12,671 nucleotides of DNA, taken from NCBI GenBank assembly GCA_035938215.1, contig DASZHC010000101.1, positions 1-12,671 on the forward strand. Direction: 5' to 3'. Below the pieces are notes generated by a model that searched no databases, was not told where the DNA came from, and saw only the letters and a program-made list of their open reading frames with translations. Made by a program: the position numbers and the translations under genes. This DNA comes from DASZHC01 sp035938215 (lineage in GTDB: Bacteria > Verrucomicrobiota > Verrucomicrobiia > Chthoniobacterales > JAFAMB01). How positions within the stretch are numbered: position 1 is the stretch's first letter; each line of letters begins with the position of its first letter. This document shows, one piece after another, positions 6,592 through 12,653 of this stretch.

Positions 6592-6664
6592 GCCGAGCGA
6601 TTAGTCCAGCGGTTTTTGATGGGAACCCTGCGGCTTTCGCGTCCAAACGCGAGGTTTACTGCGT

Positions 6665-7801
6665 ATGATTTGGAGCGATGCTGATATGTTTGATGGCGTG
6701 CCGGCTGGAGAGATGCAAGAGAGGCCTTCGATATACGATCTTTCACTCGACGAACTCGAGTCGTGGCTCGCCGTGAAGCGGGAAGCCCGCTATCGCGCCA
6801 GGCAGGTTTTTCGCTGGATTTACCAACGGCGGATTTCTCGATTCCAGGAAATGTCCGATCTCCCCGAGTGCCTGCGCCGAACTCTCAACAGCGAATTTCG
6901 CGCCGAACCGCTCCCCTGCGTTCGGCAGACAGGTTCCGAAGATTCAACCCGGAAATTTCTCCTTGCGCTTTCTGACGGAACCTTCATTGAGTCGGTGCTG
7001 ATTCCGGCAAGTCCTGCGCTCTACGGATCGGCCGCCGATCGCAAGACGATCTGCGTTTCGACGCAGGTTGGCTGCGCCTTCGGTTGCAAGTTTTGTGCGA
7101 GCGGATTGGATGGATGGACAAGAAATCTCAAAGTCGGGGAGATCGTTCAACAGATCCTTCGGGTGGAGAGTCTCAGTGGCGAGAAAATAAACAATATCGT
7201 GTTTATGGGGATGGGGGAACCGTTGGCCAATTACGAAAATCTGTTGAAAGCGATCGAAATTATCAATGCAGGGTGGGGCGTAGGGATCGGTGCGCGCCAT
7301 ATCACGATTTCGACGAGCGGCCTCGTACCGCGAATTCGCGAACTGGCTGAGCAACCTCTGCAAATGCGCCTTGCAATTTCCCTGCATGGCGCAACCGATG
7401 AAGTTCGTCAGAAAATCATGCCGATTAACCGCAGGTTCAATGTCGCATCCTTGGTCAGCGCGTGTGCATACTACAGGGAACGAAAACGCCAAAGGATTAC
7501 GTTTGAATATATCCTTATCGATCAGGTTAACGATCACCTGGATCAGGCGGTGGAACTTTCCAGGCTTGCTAACCGGCTGGAGGCAAAGGTGAACCTGATT
7601 CCCTACAATATTGTCGAAGGTCTCAGCTGGAAGCGTCCTTCCGAAATGCGTCAACGGGTTTTTTTGCGTGCGCTGCGCAGGAACGGCGTGGACGCCACAA
7701 TTCGAAGGGAAAAAGGGCACGACATCGATGCCGCTTGCGGCCAACTCCGATTACAAGTGATCCGAGACAAAAGCTTTGCAGCTTCCGACAACCTGAGATA
7801 A
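6665..7801 (+). CDS. rlmN: 23S rRNA (adenine2503-C2)-methyltransferase, radical SAM enzyme
   Basis: RlmN methylates C2 of A2503 in 23S rRNA, and A37 of some tRNAs, by radical SAM chemistry with a methyl-cysteine intermediate. The 4Fe-4S ligands are C137, C141 and C144 in GCAFGCKFCASG. C130, seven residues before, and C358 in HDIDAACGQL match the two catalytic cysteines of the E. coli enzyme (C118 and C355). MGMGEPLANY (181-190), STSGLVP (217-223) and ISLHGATDEVR (238-248) are further family signatures. At 378 residues it is slightly long; the real start may be ATG 6686 (GGAG ten bases upstream) or 6713, since family similarity begins around PSIYDLSLDEL (21-31). It is the first gene of a run of plus-strand genes; the next starts 11 bases after its stop. 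Confidence 0.97.
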   Translation: MIWSDADMFDGVPAGEMQERPSIYDLSLDELESWLAVKREARYRARQVFRWIYQRRISRFQEMSDLPECLRRTLNSEFRAEPLPCVRQTGSEDSTRKFLLALSDGTFIESVLIPASPALYGSAADRKTICVSTQVGCAFGCKFCASGLDGWTRNLKVGEIVQQILRVESLSGEKINNIVFMGMGEPLANYENLLKAIEIINAGWGVGIGARHITISTSGLVPRIRELAEQPLQMRLAISLHGATDEVRQKIMPINRRFNVASLVSACAYYRERKRQRITFEYILIDQVNDHLDQAVELSRLANRLEAKVNLIPYNIVEGLSWKRPSEMRQRVFLRALRRNGVDATIRREKGHDIDAACGQLRLQVIRDKSFAASDNLR

Positions 7802-7811
7802 AGGAACGCGT

Positions 7812-8450
7812 ATGGCTGATTTCTATGATGAGCCAGAACGTGCTTGGGACGAGTACGATTGGGAGCGGTTTCTCCAGCAACAGGACAGCAAGACAGAGCG
7901 TTACATGGAGCTGTTCGAGAAATATATCGATGATCCTAATCGCGACCAGATCATTGCCCAGGAGATGGGCTGGACCCATCTTCTCGACCAGCCCGCCGAG
8001 GAAGTGGAGGAAATTGGTTTTCAGCCCGATTTCGAGCTGGAAAATGAAACCGAAGAGGACACTCAGGAAGTATTCGAGTCACATCCTCTTTACCAGAACG
8101 CTTTTTCCCTCACTGTCTGGATTGATCAACTCTTCGACGAAGTTCCCAATGCAGCGTCGAATCCGGTGGGCGTAAAGTTGGCCTCACACGTCGCCGTCGC
8201 GAGCGCGAAGCTTGCCGCCGCGCTTAGCGACCAGGAAACCGAAGAGATTGGTATGACGATCGCCTACCTTAAGCGGGCGCTTCGCGCGATCTCCACCGCC
8301 ATCGAGGCAGCCACGCAGATGAATCGCGATGGCATTCTGAAGCTTCGGCAGCACGAAGAGCTTCATCTTCGACTTTTCCAGGTTCGCGACAGCATCATTG
8401 TCATGATGGGGGATCTCAGGGCGGAATGGCGCAGACGCTATGGTCCCTGA
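7812..8450 (+). CDS. Hypothetical acidic helical protein between rlmN and an ECF sigma factor
   Basis: A 212-residue protein that I do not recognise. A good ribosome binding site (AAGGA, 7801-7805) overlaps the rlmN stop and lies six bases before the ATG, so it is co-transcribed with rlmN. The N-terminal half (1-95) is rich in D, E, W and Y (for example YDEPERAWDEYDWERFL at 5-21) and ends in an acidic stretch ENETEEDTQEV. The C-terminal half (about 96-212) is helical: FSLTVWIDQLFDEVP, then long amphipathic helices through AYLKRALRAISTAIEAA to the basic end RAEWRRRYGP. No signal peptide or membrane segment is seen. Its gene ends 26 bases before the preferred sigma factor start. Function is unknown; a regulatory or scaffold role would be a guess. 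Confidence 0.85.
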   Translation: MADFYDEPERAWDEYDWERFLQQQDSKTERYMELFEKYIDDPNRDQIIAQEMGWTHLLDQPAEEVEEIGFQPDFELENETEEDTQEVFESHPLYQNAFSLTVWIDQLFDEVPNAASNPVGVKLASHVAVASAKLAAALSDQETEEIGMTIAYLKRALRAISTAIEAATQMNRDGILKLRQHEELHLRLFQVRDSIIVMMGDLRAEWRRRYGP

Positions 8451-8462
8451 AGCTTGGCAACC

Positions 8463-8468
8463 AGGAAG
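8463..8468 (+). promoter_or_regulatory. Ribosome binding site that decides a TTG start for the sigma factor
   Basis: AGGAAG lies eight bases before the in-frame TTG at 8477. Using TTG removes the 25-base overlap with the preceding gene and a 17-residue extension (from ATG 8426) that does not resemble sigma factors. Confidence 0.55.
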
Positions 8469-8476
8469 AATTCGCA

Positions 8477-9118
8477 TTGAATGAAGTAGAAATACACGCG
8501 TCTAAACTTGAGGCGGGTCGCAGTGCTATTGATGCAGGTGAACCAGATGACGTTGCACTGGTGAAACGGTGTCAGGCTGGAGATTCGAGCGCTTTCGACG
8601 ATTTGGTCACCCGGTATCGTGGCAAGGTCTTTACCATGATCTACGGAATGGTCCAAAACGAACAGGACGCTTGGGATCTCGCTCAGGATGGATTCCTGAA
8701 AGCCTGGAAATCGATTCACCGATTTAAGGGAGAGTCCTCGTTTTATACGTGGCTTTACCGCATCATGACCAATGTCACGATTGATTCGCTTCGCCGGAAG
8801 GGTATTCGCGGCGAGGCTGAATTCGACGATAGGATTGCTGCCGTCGATGTGGAACCGGGCTCGCGAACAACCCCTTCGTCTGTCCCGCTTCCCTATAGAA
8901 AACTGGAGCACCGCGAAATCAGACAACGGATCGATGAAGCCATTGGAAAACTATCACCGGAACATCGGGCAGTAATTGTGATGAAGGAAATTGAAGATTT
9001 GCAATACAATGAAATAGCAGAGATCCTCAGTTGTTCGCTTGGCACGGTGATGTCGCGTTTATTTTACGCACGAAAAAAACTGCAGAGCATGCTCAAGGAC
9101 CTCTATGAAACCCTTTGA
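8477..9118 (+). CDS. ECF (extracytoplasmic function) RNA polymerase sigma factor, module 1
   Basis: A sigma-70 family protein of 213 residues from the preferred TTG start (230 from ATG 8426). Region 2 covers about 40-105 and includes DAWDLAQDGFLKAWKSI (64-80), the core-binding and -10 recognition segment, and the WLYRIMTNVTIDSLRR helix. Region 4 covers about 147-202, with LSPEHRAVIVMKEIEDLQYNEIA and the -35-binding helix-turn-helix at CSLGTVMSRLFYARKKL. There is no region 1 or 3, as expected for an ECF factor. Its 3' end overlaps the next gene, a membrane anti-sigma-like protein, by 14 bases, which implies stoichiometric co-expression. It would direct RNA polymerase to a small regulon in response to an envelope signal. 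A homologous module lies 1.4 kb downstream. Confidence 0.95.
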   Translation: MNEVEIHASKLEAGRSAIDAGEPDDVALVKRCQAGDSSAFDDLVTRYRGKVFTMIYGMVQNEQDAWDLAQDGFLKAWKSIHRFKGESSFYTWLYRIMTNVTIDSLRRKGIRGEAEFDDRIAAVDVEPGSRTTPSSVPLPYRKLEHREIRQRIDEAIGKLSPEHRAVIVMKEIEDLQYNEIAEILSCSLGTVMSRLFYARKKLQSMLKDLYETL

Positions 9119-9593
9119 GGAAAAATTCACCGCGTGGCTCGACGGCGAACTTAGCGCCGAAGAAGCGCGGTCATTTGAAAATGATTATCCATCCGCTCAG
9201 GAGCAGAAAGCGCAGTTTCTGAAATTGAAGCGATTGTTGAGACAAGGTCTCGAGTCACGTGTTTTAGAATATCCTGATTTCTTTAATGCCCAGATCATGG
9301 CGCAAATCGGGCGCGAATCGTTTCCGCGGCGCTTCTTGCGCAGAGGCTGGCTCGGTTTGCCTCGCATCGCTTGGGGCGGCATTTGTGTTTCGGGCCTTGG
9401 CTTGGCAATGTTTGTGGCTCTCATTCCTCACGGCGACCTTTCTGATCCGCGCTCCGGCTATGTAGCTGACGTGCTGAAAACGAAAACTCGCGATCCCAAC
9501 GTTAAGGCGACGGTCGACAATAAAAAAGACATGACGATCATCAAAATCGAGGGATTGCAGAAGCTGCCGGCTGATAAGGATTTGAATCGATAG
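9105..9593 (+). CDS. Membrane anti-sigma-like protein without zinc ligands
   Basis: A 162-residue protein starting inside the sigma gene with a clear AAGGA (9095-9099) five bases before the ATG. The N-terminus (KFTAWLDGELSAEEARSFE, 7-25) looks like the opening helix of the anti-sigma domain, but the H-x3-C-x2-C zinc motif is absent: no cysteine occurs before the membrane segment. One transmembrane helix runs about 88-108 (AWGGICVSGLGLAMFVALI), leaving a short C-terminal tail on the far side that ends in basic and charged residues (DMTIIKIEGLQKLPADKD). Position, overlap and architecture suggest that it binds the sigma factor of this module and releases it on a periplasmic signal. Direct proof of the anti-sigma role is not in the sequence. 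Confidence 0.8.
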   Translation: MKPFEEKFTAWLDGELSAEEARSFENDYPSAQEQKAQFLKLKRLLRQGLESRVLEYPDFFNAQIMAQIGRESFPRRFLRRGWLGLPRIAWGGICVSGLGLAMFVALIPHGDLSDPRSGYVADVLKTKTRDPNVKATVDNKKDMTIIKIEGLQKLPADKDLNR

Positions 9594-9600
9594 TTGGACG

Positions 9601-10083
9601 ATGGGGATATTTGAGGCGAGCGGTCACGGCTATAGGCGTCAGACCTGCGTGACAATGCTCTTTTTCGCCATTCTCTTTGGTTTCTTGACGCTCCCTGCCC
9701 AAGCTGCCGAGACCTTCTGGGCCTGTTTAATTTACGCGTCCGATGCAGGGCAAGGCAGTTCATTGCCTCAGCGCCTCAGCGGCTACGACGCACGTATGAG
9801 CAGCGCTTTCGGCTATTCGCGTTTTTGTCTGATGGCTCAGCGACAGACCCCGCTTCAGGCGCAGAAGGAAGCGGGTCTCGTCTTTTCCGACGATCTGAAA
9901 ATTGTTCTTACAAGCCTGACGGGTGCCTCGGACGGCAAGTACCTGATAAAACTTCTGTTTGTTGAGGGTGAGCAACCGATAATCGAGACGCAAGCCCGTG
10001 TGAGCCGGGGCAGCCCTCTGTTTATCAGGGGTCCGAATTGGCGCGATGGCCAGATCATCATCGTAGTCATGGTGGCCGCATAG
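9601..10083 (+). CDS. Secreted hypothetical protein, third gene of sigma module 1
   Basis: A 160-residue protein seven bases after the anti-sigma stop, so almost certainly in the same operon. A Sec-type signal peptide is visible: basic RR at 12-13, hydrophobic core CVTMLFFAILFGFLTL (16-31), and cleavage after PAQA (32-35). The mature part of about 125 residues has no membrane helix before the C-terminus, which ends in a hydrophobic strand (QIIIVVMVAA). It contains SGYDARMSSAFGYSRFCLMAQ, a segment often seen in secreted companions of sigma/anti-sigma pairs (weak recall). ATG 9655 is an alternative start but would leave no basic N-region. It may act in the periplasm as a sensor or co-regulator for the module (inference from position). 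Confidence 0.75.
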   Translation: MGIFEASGHGYRRQTCVTMLFFAILFGFLTLPAQAAETFWACLIYASDAGQGSSLPQRLSGYDARMSSAFGYSRFCLMAQRQTPLQAQKEAGLVFSDDLKIVLTSLTGASDGKYLIKLLFVEGEQPIIETQARVSRGSPLFIRGPNWRDGQIIIVVMVAA

Positions 10084-10223
10084 CCAGCGTCCACAAATGC
10101 CTGCGGCTCTGTGCCTTGCGCAAGAAACTTGGAATAGATCCGCGCAATACGTAACCCACGGTTGCGGCAGATCCCGAGCTGCTCGCCGATAAGGGTCATT
10201 TTCGCCGGTGTTCTTCTATTAAT

Positions 10224-10314
10224 GGGAGGGACGGCCTCCGTGCCGTCCGACTGATCATTTTCAGTTCGAGCGGGCAGGAAAAAAATTGGACGGCACGGGA
10301 GGCCCTGCCTCTCT
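10224..10314. repeat. Inverted repeat with internal palindrome (REP-like element)
   Basis: The left arm contains a perfect seven-base stem, GGACGGC (10229-10235) with GCCGTCC (10242-10248), around CTCCGT. The right arm (10288-10314) repeats the sequence in reverse orientation, GGACGGCACGG then AGGCC and TGCC, with one extra base. The pair therefore forms either two local structures or one long hairpin around a 39-base spacer. I associate this GGACGGC...GCCGTCC type with dispersed repeats of soil Verrucomicrobiota, from memory only. It could also serve as a transcription terminator for module 1, but a T-run is missing. Confidence 0.6.
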
Positions 10315-10397
10315 AGTGTCCTGTCCCCGAAATAACATGCCATTCGTTGCGATCAAAATGGGCCGGCTCGGAGATCCGGCATCTACCTCTCTGCCTC

Positions 10398-10424
10398 CCG
10401 AGAACGGTCGTCTCGGAACGAGAG
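10398..10424 (+). promoter_or_regulatory. Mutually exclusive hairpins in the leader of sigma module 2
   Basis: CCGAGA (10398-10403) can pair with TCTCGG (10411-10416). The same TCTCG (10411-10415) can instead pair with CGAGA (10419-10423) around a GAA loop. The two stems share a strand, a layout seen in attenuators, and lie 70-95 bases before the sigma start. The stems are short, so chance is a real possibility. Confidence 0.2.
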
Positions 10425-10493
10425 ACACCACTGATAGCGTGTTCGTTGCGGCATTTCGGGAATAAATTGGCGAAGCCGAAAGTTCACAAGGTA

Positions 10494-11027
10494 ATGGGAG
10501 ACGAAAGGCGACGGTTCGATGAGATTTTTCTGCCTCACCTCGACGCAGCATATAATCTTGCGCGCTGGATCCTTCAAAATGATCAGGACGCGCAGGATGT
10601 GGTTCAGGAGGCTTATATCCGGGCGTTTAAGGGATTTCACGGATTCCGTGGAGAGAATGGAAGGGCTTGGCTGCTGACGATTGTCCGAAACGCCGCTTAC
10701 ACCTGGTTTAATAAGCGTGCGTCGGACCAGAAATGGGTGCCATACGTTGAAGAGAAACATGCGGAAATCATTTCGATCGATCAATCTGCTAGCGAGCATC
10801 GGGTGGAAAAGCAAAAGGAAGATCTGCGTGGTGCACTCGAACGTCTGCCGCCGGAATTTAGAGAGGTTATCATCTTATACGAAATAGAGGGTTTATCCTA
10901 TAAGGAGTTGGCGTTGTCACTCGGTGTGCCTGTTGGGACTGTAATGTCTCGCCTGAGTCGGGCTCGCCGGCGCCTTCGAGAGGAGTTTGCGCAGGTTAAA
11001 ACGAGGAGGGCCGCCAATGGATTGTGA
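10494..11027 (+). CDS. ECF RNA polymerase sigma factor, module 2
   Basis: From ATG 10494 this is a 177-residue ECF sigma factor. Region 2 runs from RFDEIFLPHLDAAYNLARWI (7-26) through DAQDVVQEAYIRAFKGF (32-48) to the WLLTIVRNAAYTWF helix (59-72). Region 4 (about 112-163) has ALERLPPEFREVIILYEIEG, then SYKELA and the helix-turn-helix GVPVGTVMSRLSRARRRL. The frame is open back to 10347, but the extra 49 residues are low-quality sequence overlapping hairpins. A TTG at 10467 is another candidate start, and the ribosome binding site of the ATG is weak. The C-terminus overlaps the next gene, a zinc-finger anti-sigma factor, by 11 bases. It differs clearly from the first sigma factor, so this is not a recent duplication. 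Confidence 0.95.
   Translation: MGDERRRFDEIFLPHLDAAYNLARWILQNDQDAQDVVQEAYIRAFKGFHGFRGENGRAWLLTIVRNAAYTWFNKRASDQKWVPYVEEKHAEIISIDQSASEHRVEKQKEDLRGALERLPPEFREVIILYEIEGLSYKELALSLGVPVGTVMSRLSRARRRLREEFAQVKTRRAANGL
11004..11009 (+). promoter_or_regulatory. Strong ribosome binding site fixing the anti-sigma start
   Basis: A perfect AGGAGG seven bases before ATG 11017. It supports that start over the in-frame ATG at 10987, which would add ten residues coded inside the sigma gene. Confidence 0.8.
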
Positions 11028-11775
11028 TGAAGTCAGCCGGCTTCTGGACGCTTACATTGATGGTGAACTCGATGAGACGGCCCGACCCGAGATACAAAAG
11101 CATTTGGACAGCTGCCCTGATTGCCGAGAGGAAGCTGATAGGATTGCCGGCTTCAGCTCCCTTGTCCGCGCGACGTTGCCAATGTATAAAGCACCCGCAG
11201 AACTGAAAGCCAAAATCCGGGCTTCGCTAAGAGAGGCATCCGCGCCCGAATCGCATTGGTTATTTCGGTTAAGGCGGCCACTGATATACGCAGCGGCTAT
11301 TCTTGTGCTCGGCTTTGTCCTTGCATCAGCATTTAGAACTTATGGGCCCCACAGAAATCAGGAACTGATCAGCCAGGCGATAGCTAACCATGCGTGTTCC
11401 CTCATGGTTGATCATTTGGTCGATGTGACCTCAAGCGACCGGCAAATTGTCAGACCGTGGTTTAACGGGAAATTGGACTATTCCCCTCCCGTTGCGGACC
11501 TGGCTCAGGAAGGTTACACTCTTGTTGGCGGCCGAATCGATATGCTCGATAAGCGTCCTGTGGCGGCGATTGTTTATCGGCATGGCAGCCAGGTTATCAA
11601 TGTTTTTGTCTGGCCGGTTGCCAATAGGAAGATCGACCTCGACGTTCAGTCGGATCGCGGCTACCACTTCTGCGGCTGGAATCAGGCGGGTCTGAACTAC
11701 TTTTGCATCTCGGCGGCAACCGCCGAAGATATCGAAAAATTTGAAGACGAGTTCCGCGACCACTTGAATCTTTAA
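11017..11775 (+). CDS. Zinc-finger anti-sigma factor (membrane-anchored)
   Basis: A 252-residue protein. The cytoplasmic N-terminus is an anti-sigma zinc-finger domain: C3, then LLDAYIDGELDE (9-20) and KHLDSCPDC with H29, C33 and C36 as the H-x3-C-x2-C set. One transmembrane helix spans about 88-107 (PLIYAAAILVLGFVLASAF). The periplasmic part of about 145 residues contains HACSLMVDHLVDV, WFNGKLDYSPPVADL, GGRIDMLDKRPVAAIVYRHG (a conserved segment of anti-sigma C-terminal domains) and three further cysteines. It would hold the module 2 sigma factor at the membrane and free it on a signal, possibly redox, given the zinc-cysteine cluster (inference). The gene overlaps the sigma stop by 11 bases. 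A hairpin follows its stop closely, so the operon probably ends here. Confidence 0.93.
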   Translation: MDCDEVSRLLDAYIDGELDETARPEIQKHLDSCPDCREEADRIAGFSSLVRATLPMYKAPAELKAKIRASLREASAPESHWLFRLRRPLIYAAAILVLGFVLASAFRTYGPHRNQELISQAIANHACSLMVDHLVDVTSSDRQIVRPWFNGKLDYSPPVADLAQEGYTLVGGRIDMLDKRPVAAIVYRHGSQVINVFVWPVANRKIDLDVQSDRGYHFCGWNQAGLNYFCISAATAEDIEKFEDEFRDHLNL

Positions 11776-11779
11776 GCCC

Positions 11780-11832
11780 GCCAGGCCGCGCCTCAGACCA
11801 GCGAGATGTAAGGGTATTGAGGTCGCGCTGGC
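11780..11832 (+). terminator. Possible transcription terminator of sigma module 2
   Basis: Five bases after the anti-sigma TAA, GCCAG (11780-11784), CGCG (11787-11790) and CCTCA (11791-11795) can pair with TGAGG (11818-11822), CGCG (11824-11827) and CTGGC (11828-11832). This gives 14 pairs with two small bulges and a 22-base loop. There is no T-run, so it may be a 3'-end stabiliser or a Rho-type end rather than an intrinsic terminator. Confidence 0.4.
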
Positions 11833-12154
11833 AACAGCGCCGTCATAATCTAAATAGCCGTTTTTCGCTGTTTTTCGTGCTGTCGCATTCTGACGCTTCT
11901 CCTGGGAAACAAGGCGTTTACGCTTCCACAGTTCTTCGCCGTTTTGCAGAAGAATTGCGCTCAACCGTAGAGCATCCTACGCAGAGCCGGAGAGTTGGCT
12001 TCTCATTAAAAAATGACTCCCGGCGAAGGACGGACGGTTACGAAAACATCAATCTCCCGGAAAATATTCAAGCCACGACCAGAAATGTTCCGTTTTCTAC
12101 GGCTTGCCACGGTCAACTCTGCGTTAGCCAACCAGGGCTGTTTCAAAGGCCGGT
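11833..12154. other. Intergenic stretch without a supported gene
   Basis: About 320 bases between the hairpin and the small minus-strand gene. Several short open frames cross it (11817-12209 and 12013-12321 on plus; one running into the antisense of the anti-sigma gene on minus). None has a ribosome binding site, family motif or protein-like composition. Two copies of GTTTTTCG sit close together near 11861-11877 without evident meaning. I see no RNA gene. Confidence 0.5.
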
Positions 12155-12448
12155 TCACAGTGTGCGCGGCCCGACAGGTACGAAGTCGCCCTCATGCCGG
12201 TTCATATAGTTTTCCAGTGCAACGCGCATCACGTACCCAAAAGTGTTGGCAGAAAATTGATAATCCGGGTGTTCATCGATCCACTCAAAAAGCGCCTGGC
12301 GGAGTATCTGGAGCCTTTTAAGCCCAAGATCCTTGCACTGCCTTGAAAGCCACTCAACTTGATAAGGCGTCAACGCCTCGGCGACGACAGGATCAATCTG
12401 ATCAGTTTCTCCGGATCCGAGAGGATTTATTGAATCGCTGGTGGTCAT
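12155..12448 (-). CDS. Small hypothetical protein with strong ribosome binding site
   Basis: A 97-residue soluble protein that I do not recognise. GGAAG (minus strand, 12457-12461) lies eight bases before the ATG, good evidence for translation. The first 25 residues are probably disordered and acidic. The rest is helical, with PYQVEWLSRQCKDLG (28-42), LQILRQALFEWIDEHPDY (46-63) and NTFGYVMRVALENYMNRH (68-85), and a short PVG-containing tail. Cysteine, tryptophan and leucine spacing suggests a small compact helical domain. There is no DNA-binding motif that I can defend. The 205-base upstream region, shared with a possible divergent gene start, should hold the promoter. Confidence 0.72.
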   Translation of the reverse strand: MTTSDSINPLGSGETDQIDPVVAEALTPYQVEWLSRQCKDLGLKRLQILRQALFEWIDEHPDYQFSANTFGYVMRVALENYMNRHEGDFVPVGPRTL

Positions 12449-12653
12449 GGGGCAATCTTCCTAGCGTCCCCTCGCGCTTTTCTTAGCGTCCTTATCTACG
12501 GAGTATTGAGCGGCTTGCAATCGGGCAAGAGCCTTCTGTTCCCGTCCCTACATCAGCTGCATTTTTCAGTGTTTTTGTGACTGCTGATAATTTTGTTTCC
12601 CCCTAAGGAAATTTGCCCTGTGTCAGGGTTCTTAATTCTGATAAAATCGGCAT
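12449..12653. promoter_or_regulatory. Intergenic upstream region, possibly divergent promoters
   Basis: On plus, TAAAAT (12642-12647) resembles a -10 box and ends six bases before an ATG, but no -35 box fits at 16-18 bases. A small stem CCCTG-TGT-CAGGG (12617-12629) lies just upstream. On minus, TTGCAA followed after about 17 bases by AGATAA could be a weak promoter for the 97-residue gene. Both are tentative. Confidence 0.25.

Larger units (their letters stand above)
10084..10493. other. Intergenic region with repeats between the two sigma modules
   Basis: About 410 bases between the secreted protein and the second sigma factor. It holds an inverted-repeat element (10224-10314) and competing hairpins (10398-10424). 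The sigma reading frame is open upstream to 10347, but that extension has no sigma features. On the minus strand, 10085-10215 reads as a short frame (KFLAQGTEPQAFVDAGY) that is probably accidental. The promoter of the second module should lie in the 3' half, but I cannot point to convincing boxes. Confidence 0.6.

Noticed and set aside
6944..7744. Minus-strand open frame of 266 codons
   Set aside because: It lies wholly opposite rlmN, whose catalytic residues are all present.
11431..11964. Long minus-strand open frame (177 codons)
   Set aside because: Most of it is antisense to the anti-sigma gene, which has domain motifs and a strong ribosome binding site. The non-overlapping part has no family features.
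12013..12321. Plus-strand open frame of 102 codons
   Set aside because: It overlaps the minus-strand 97-codon gene that has a good ribosome binding site, and it has no recognisable protein character.
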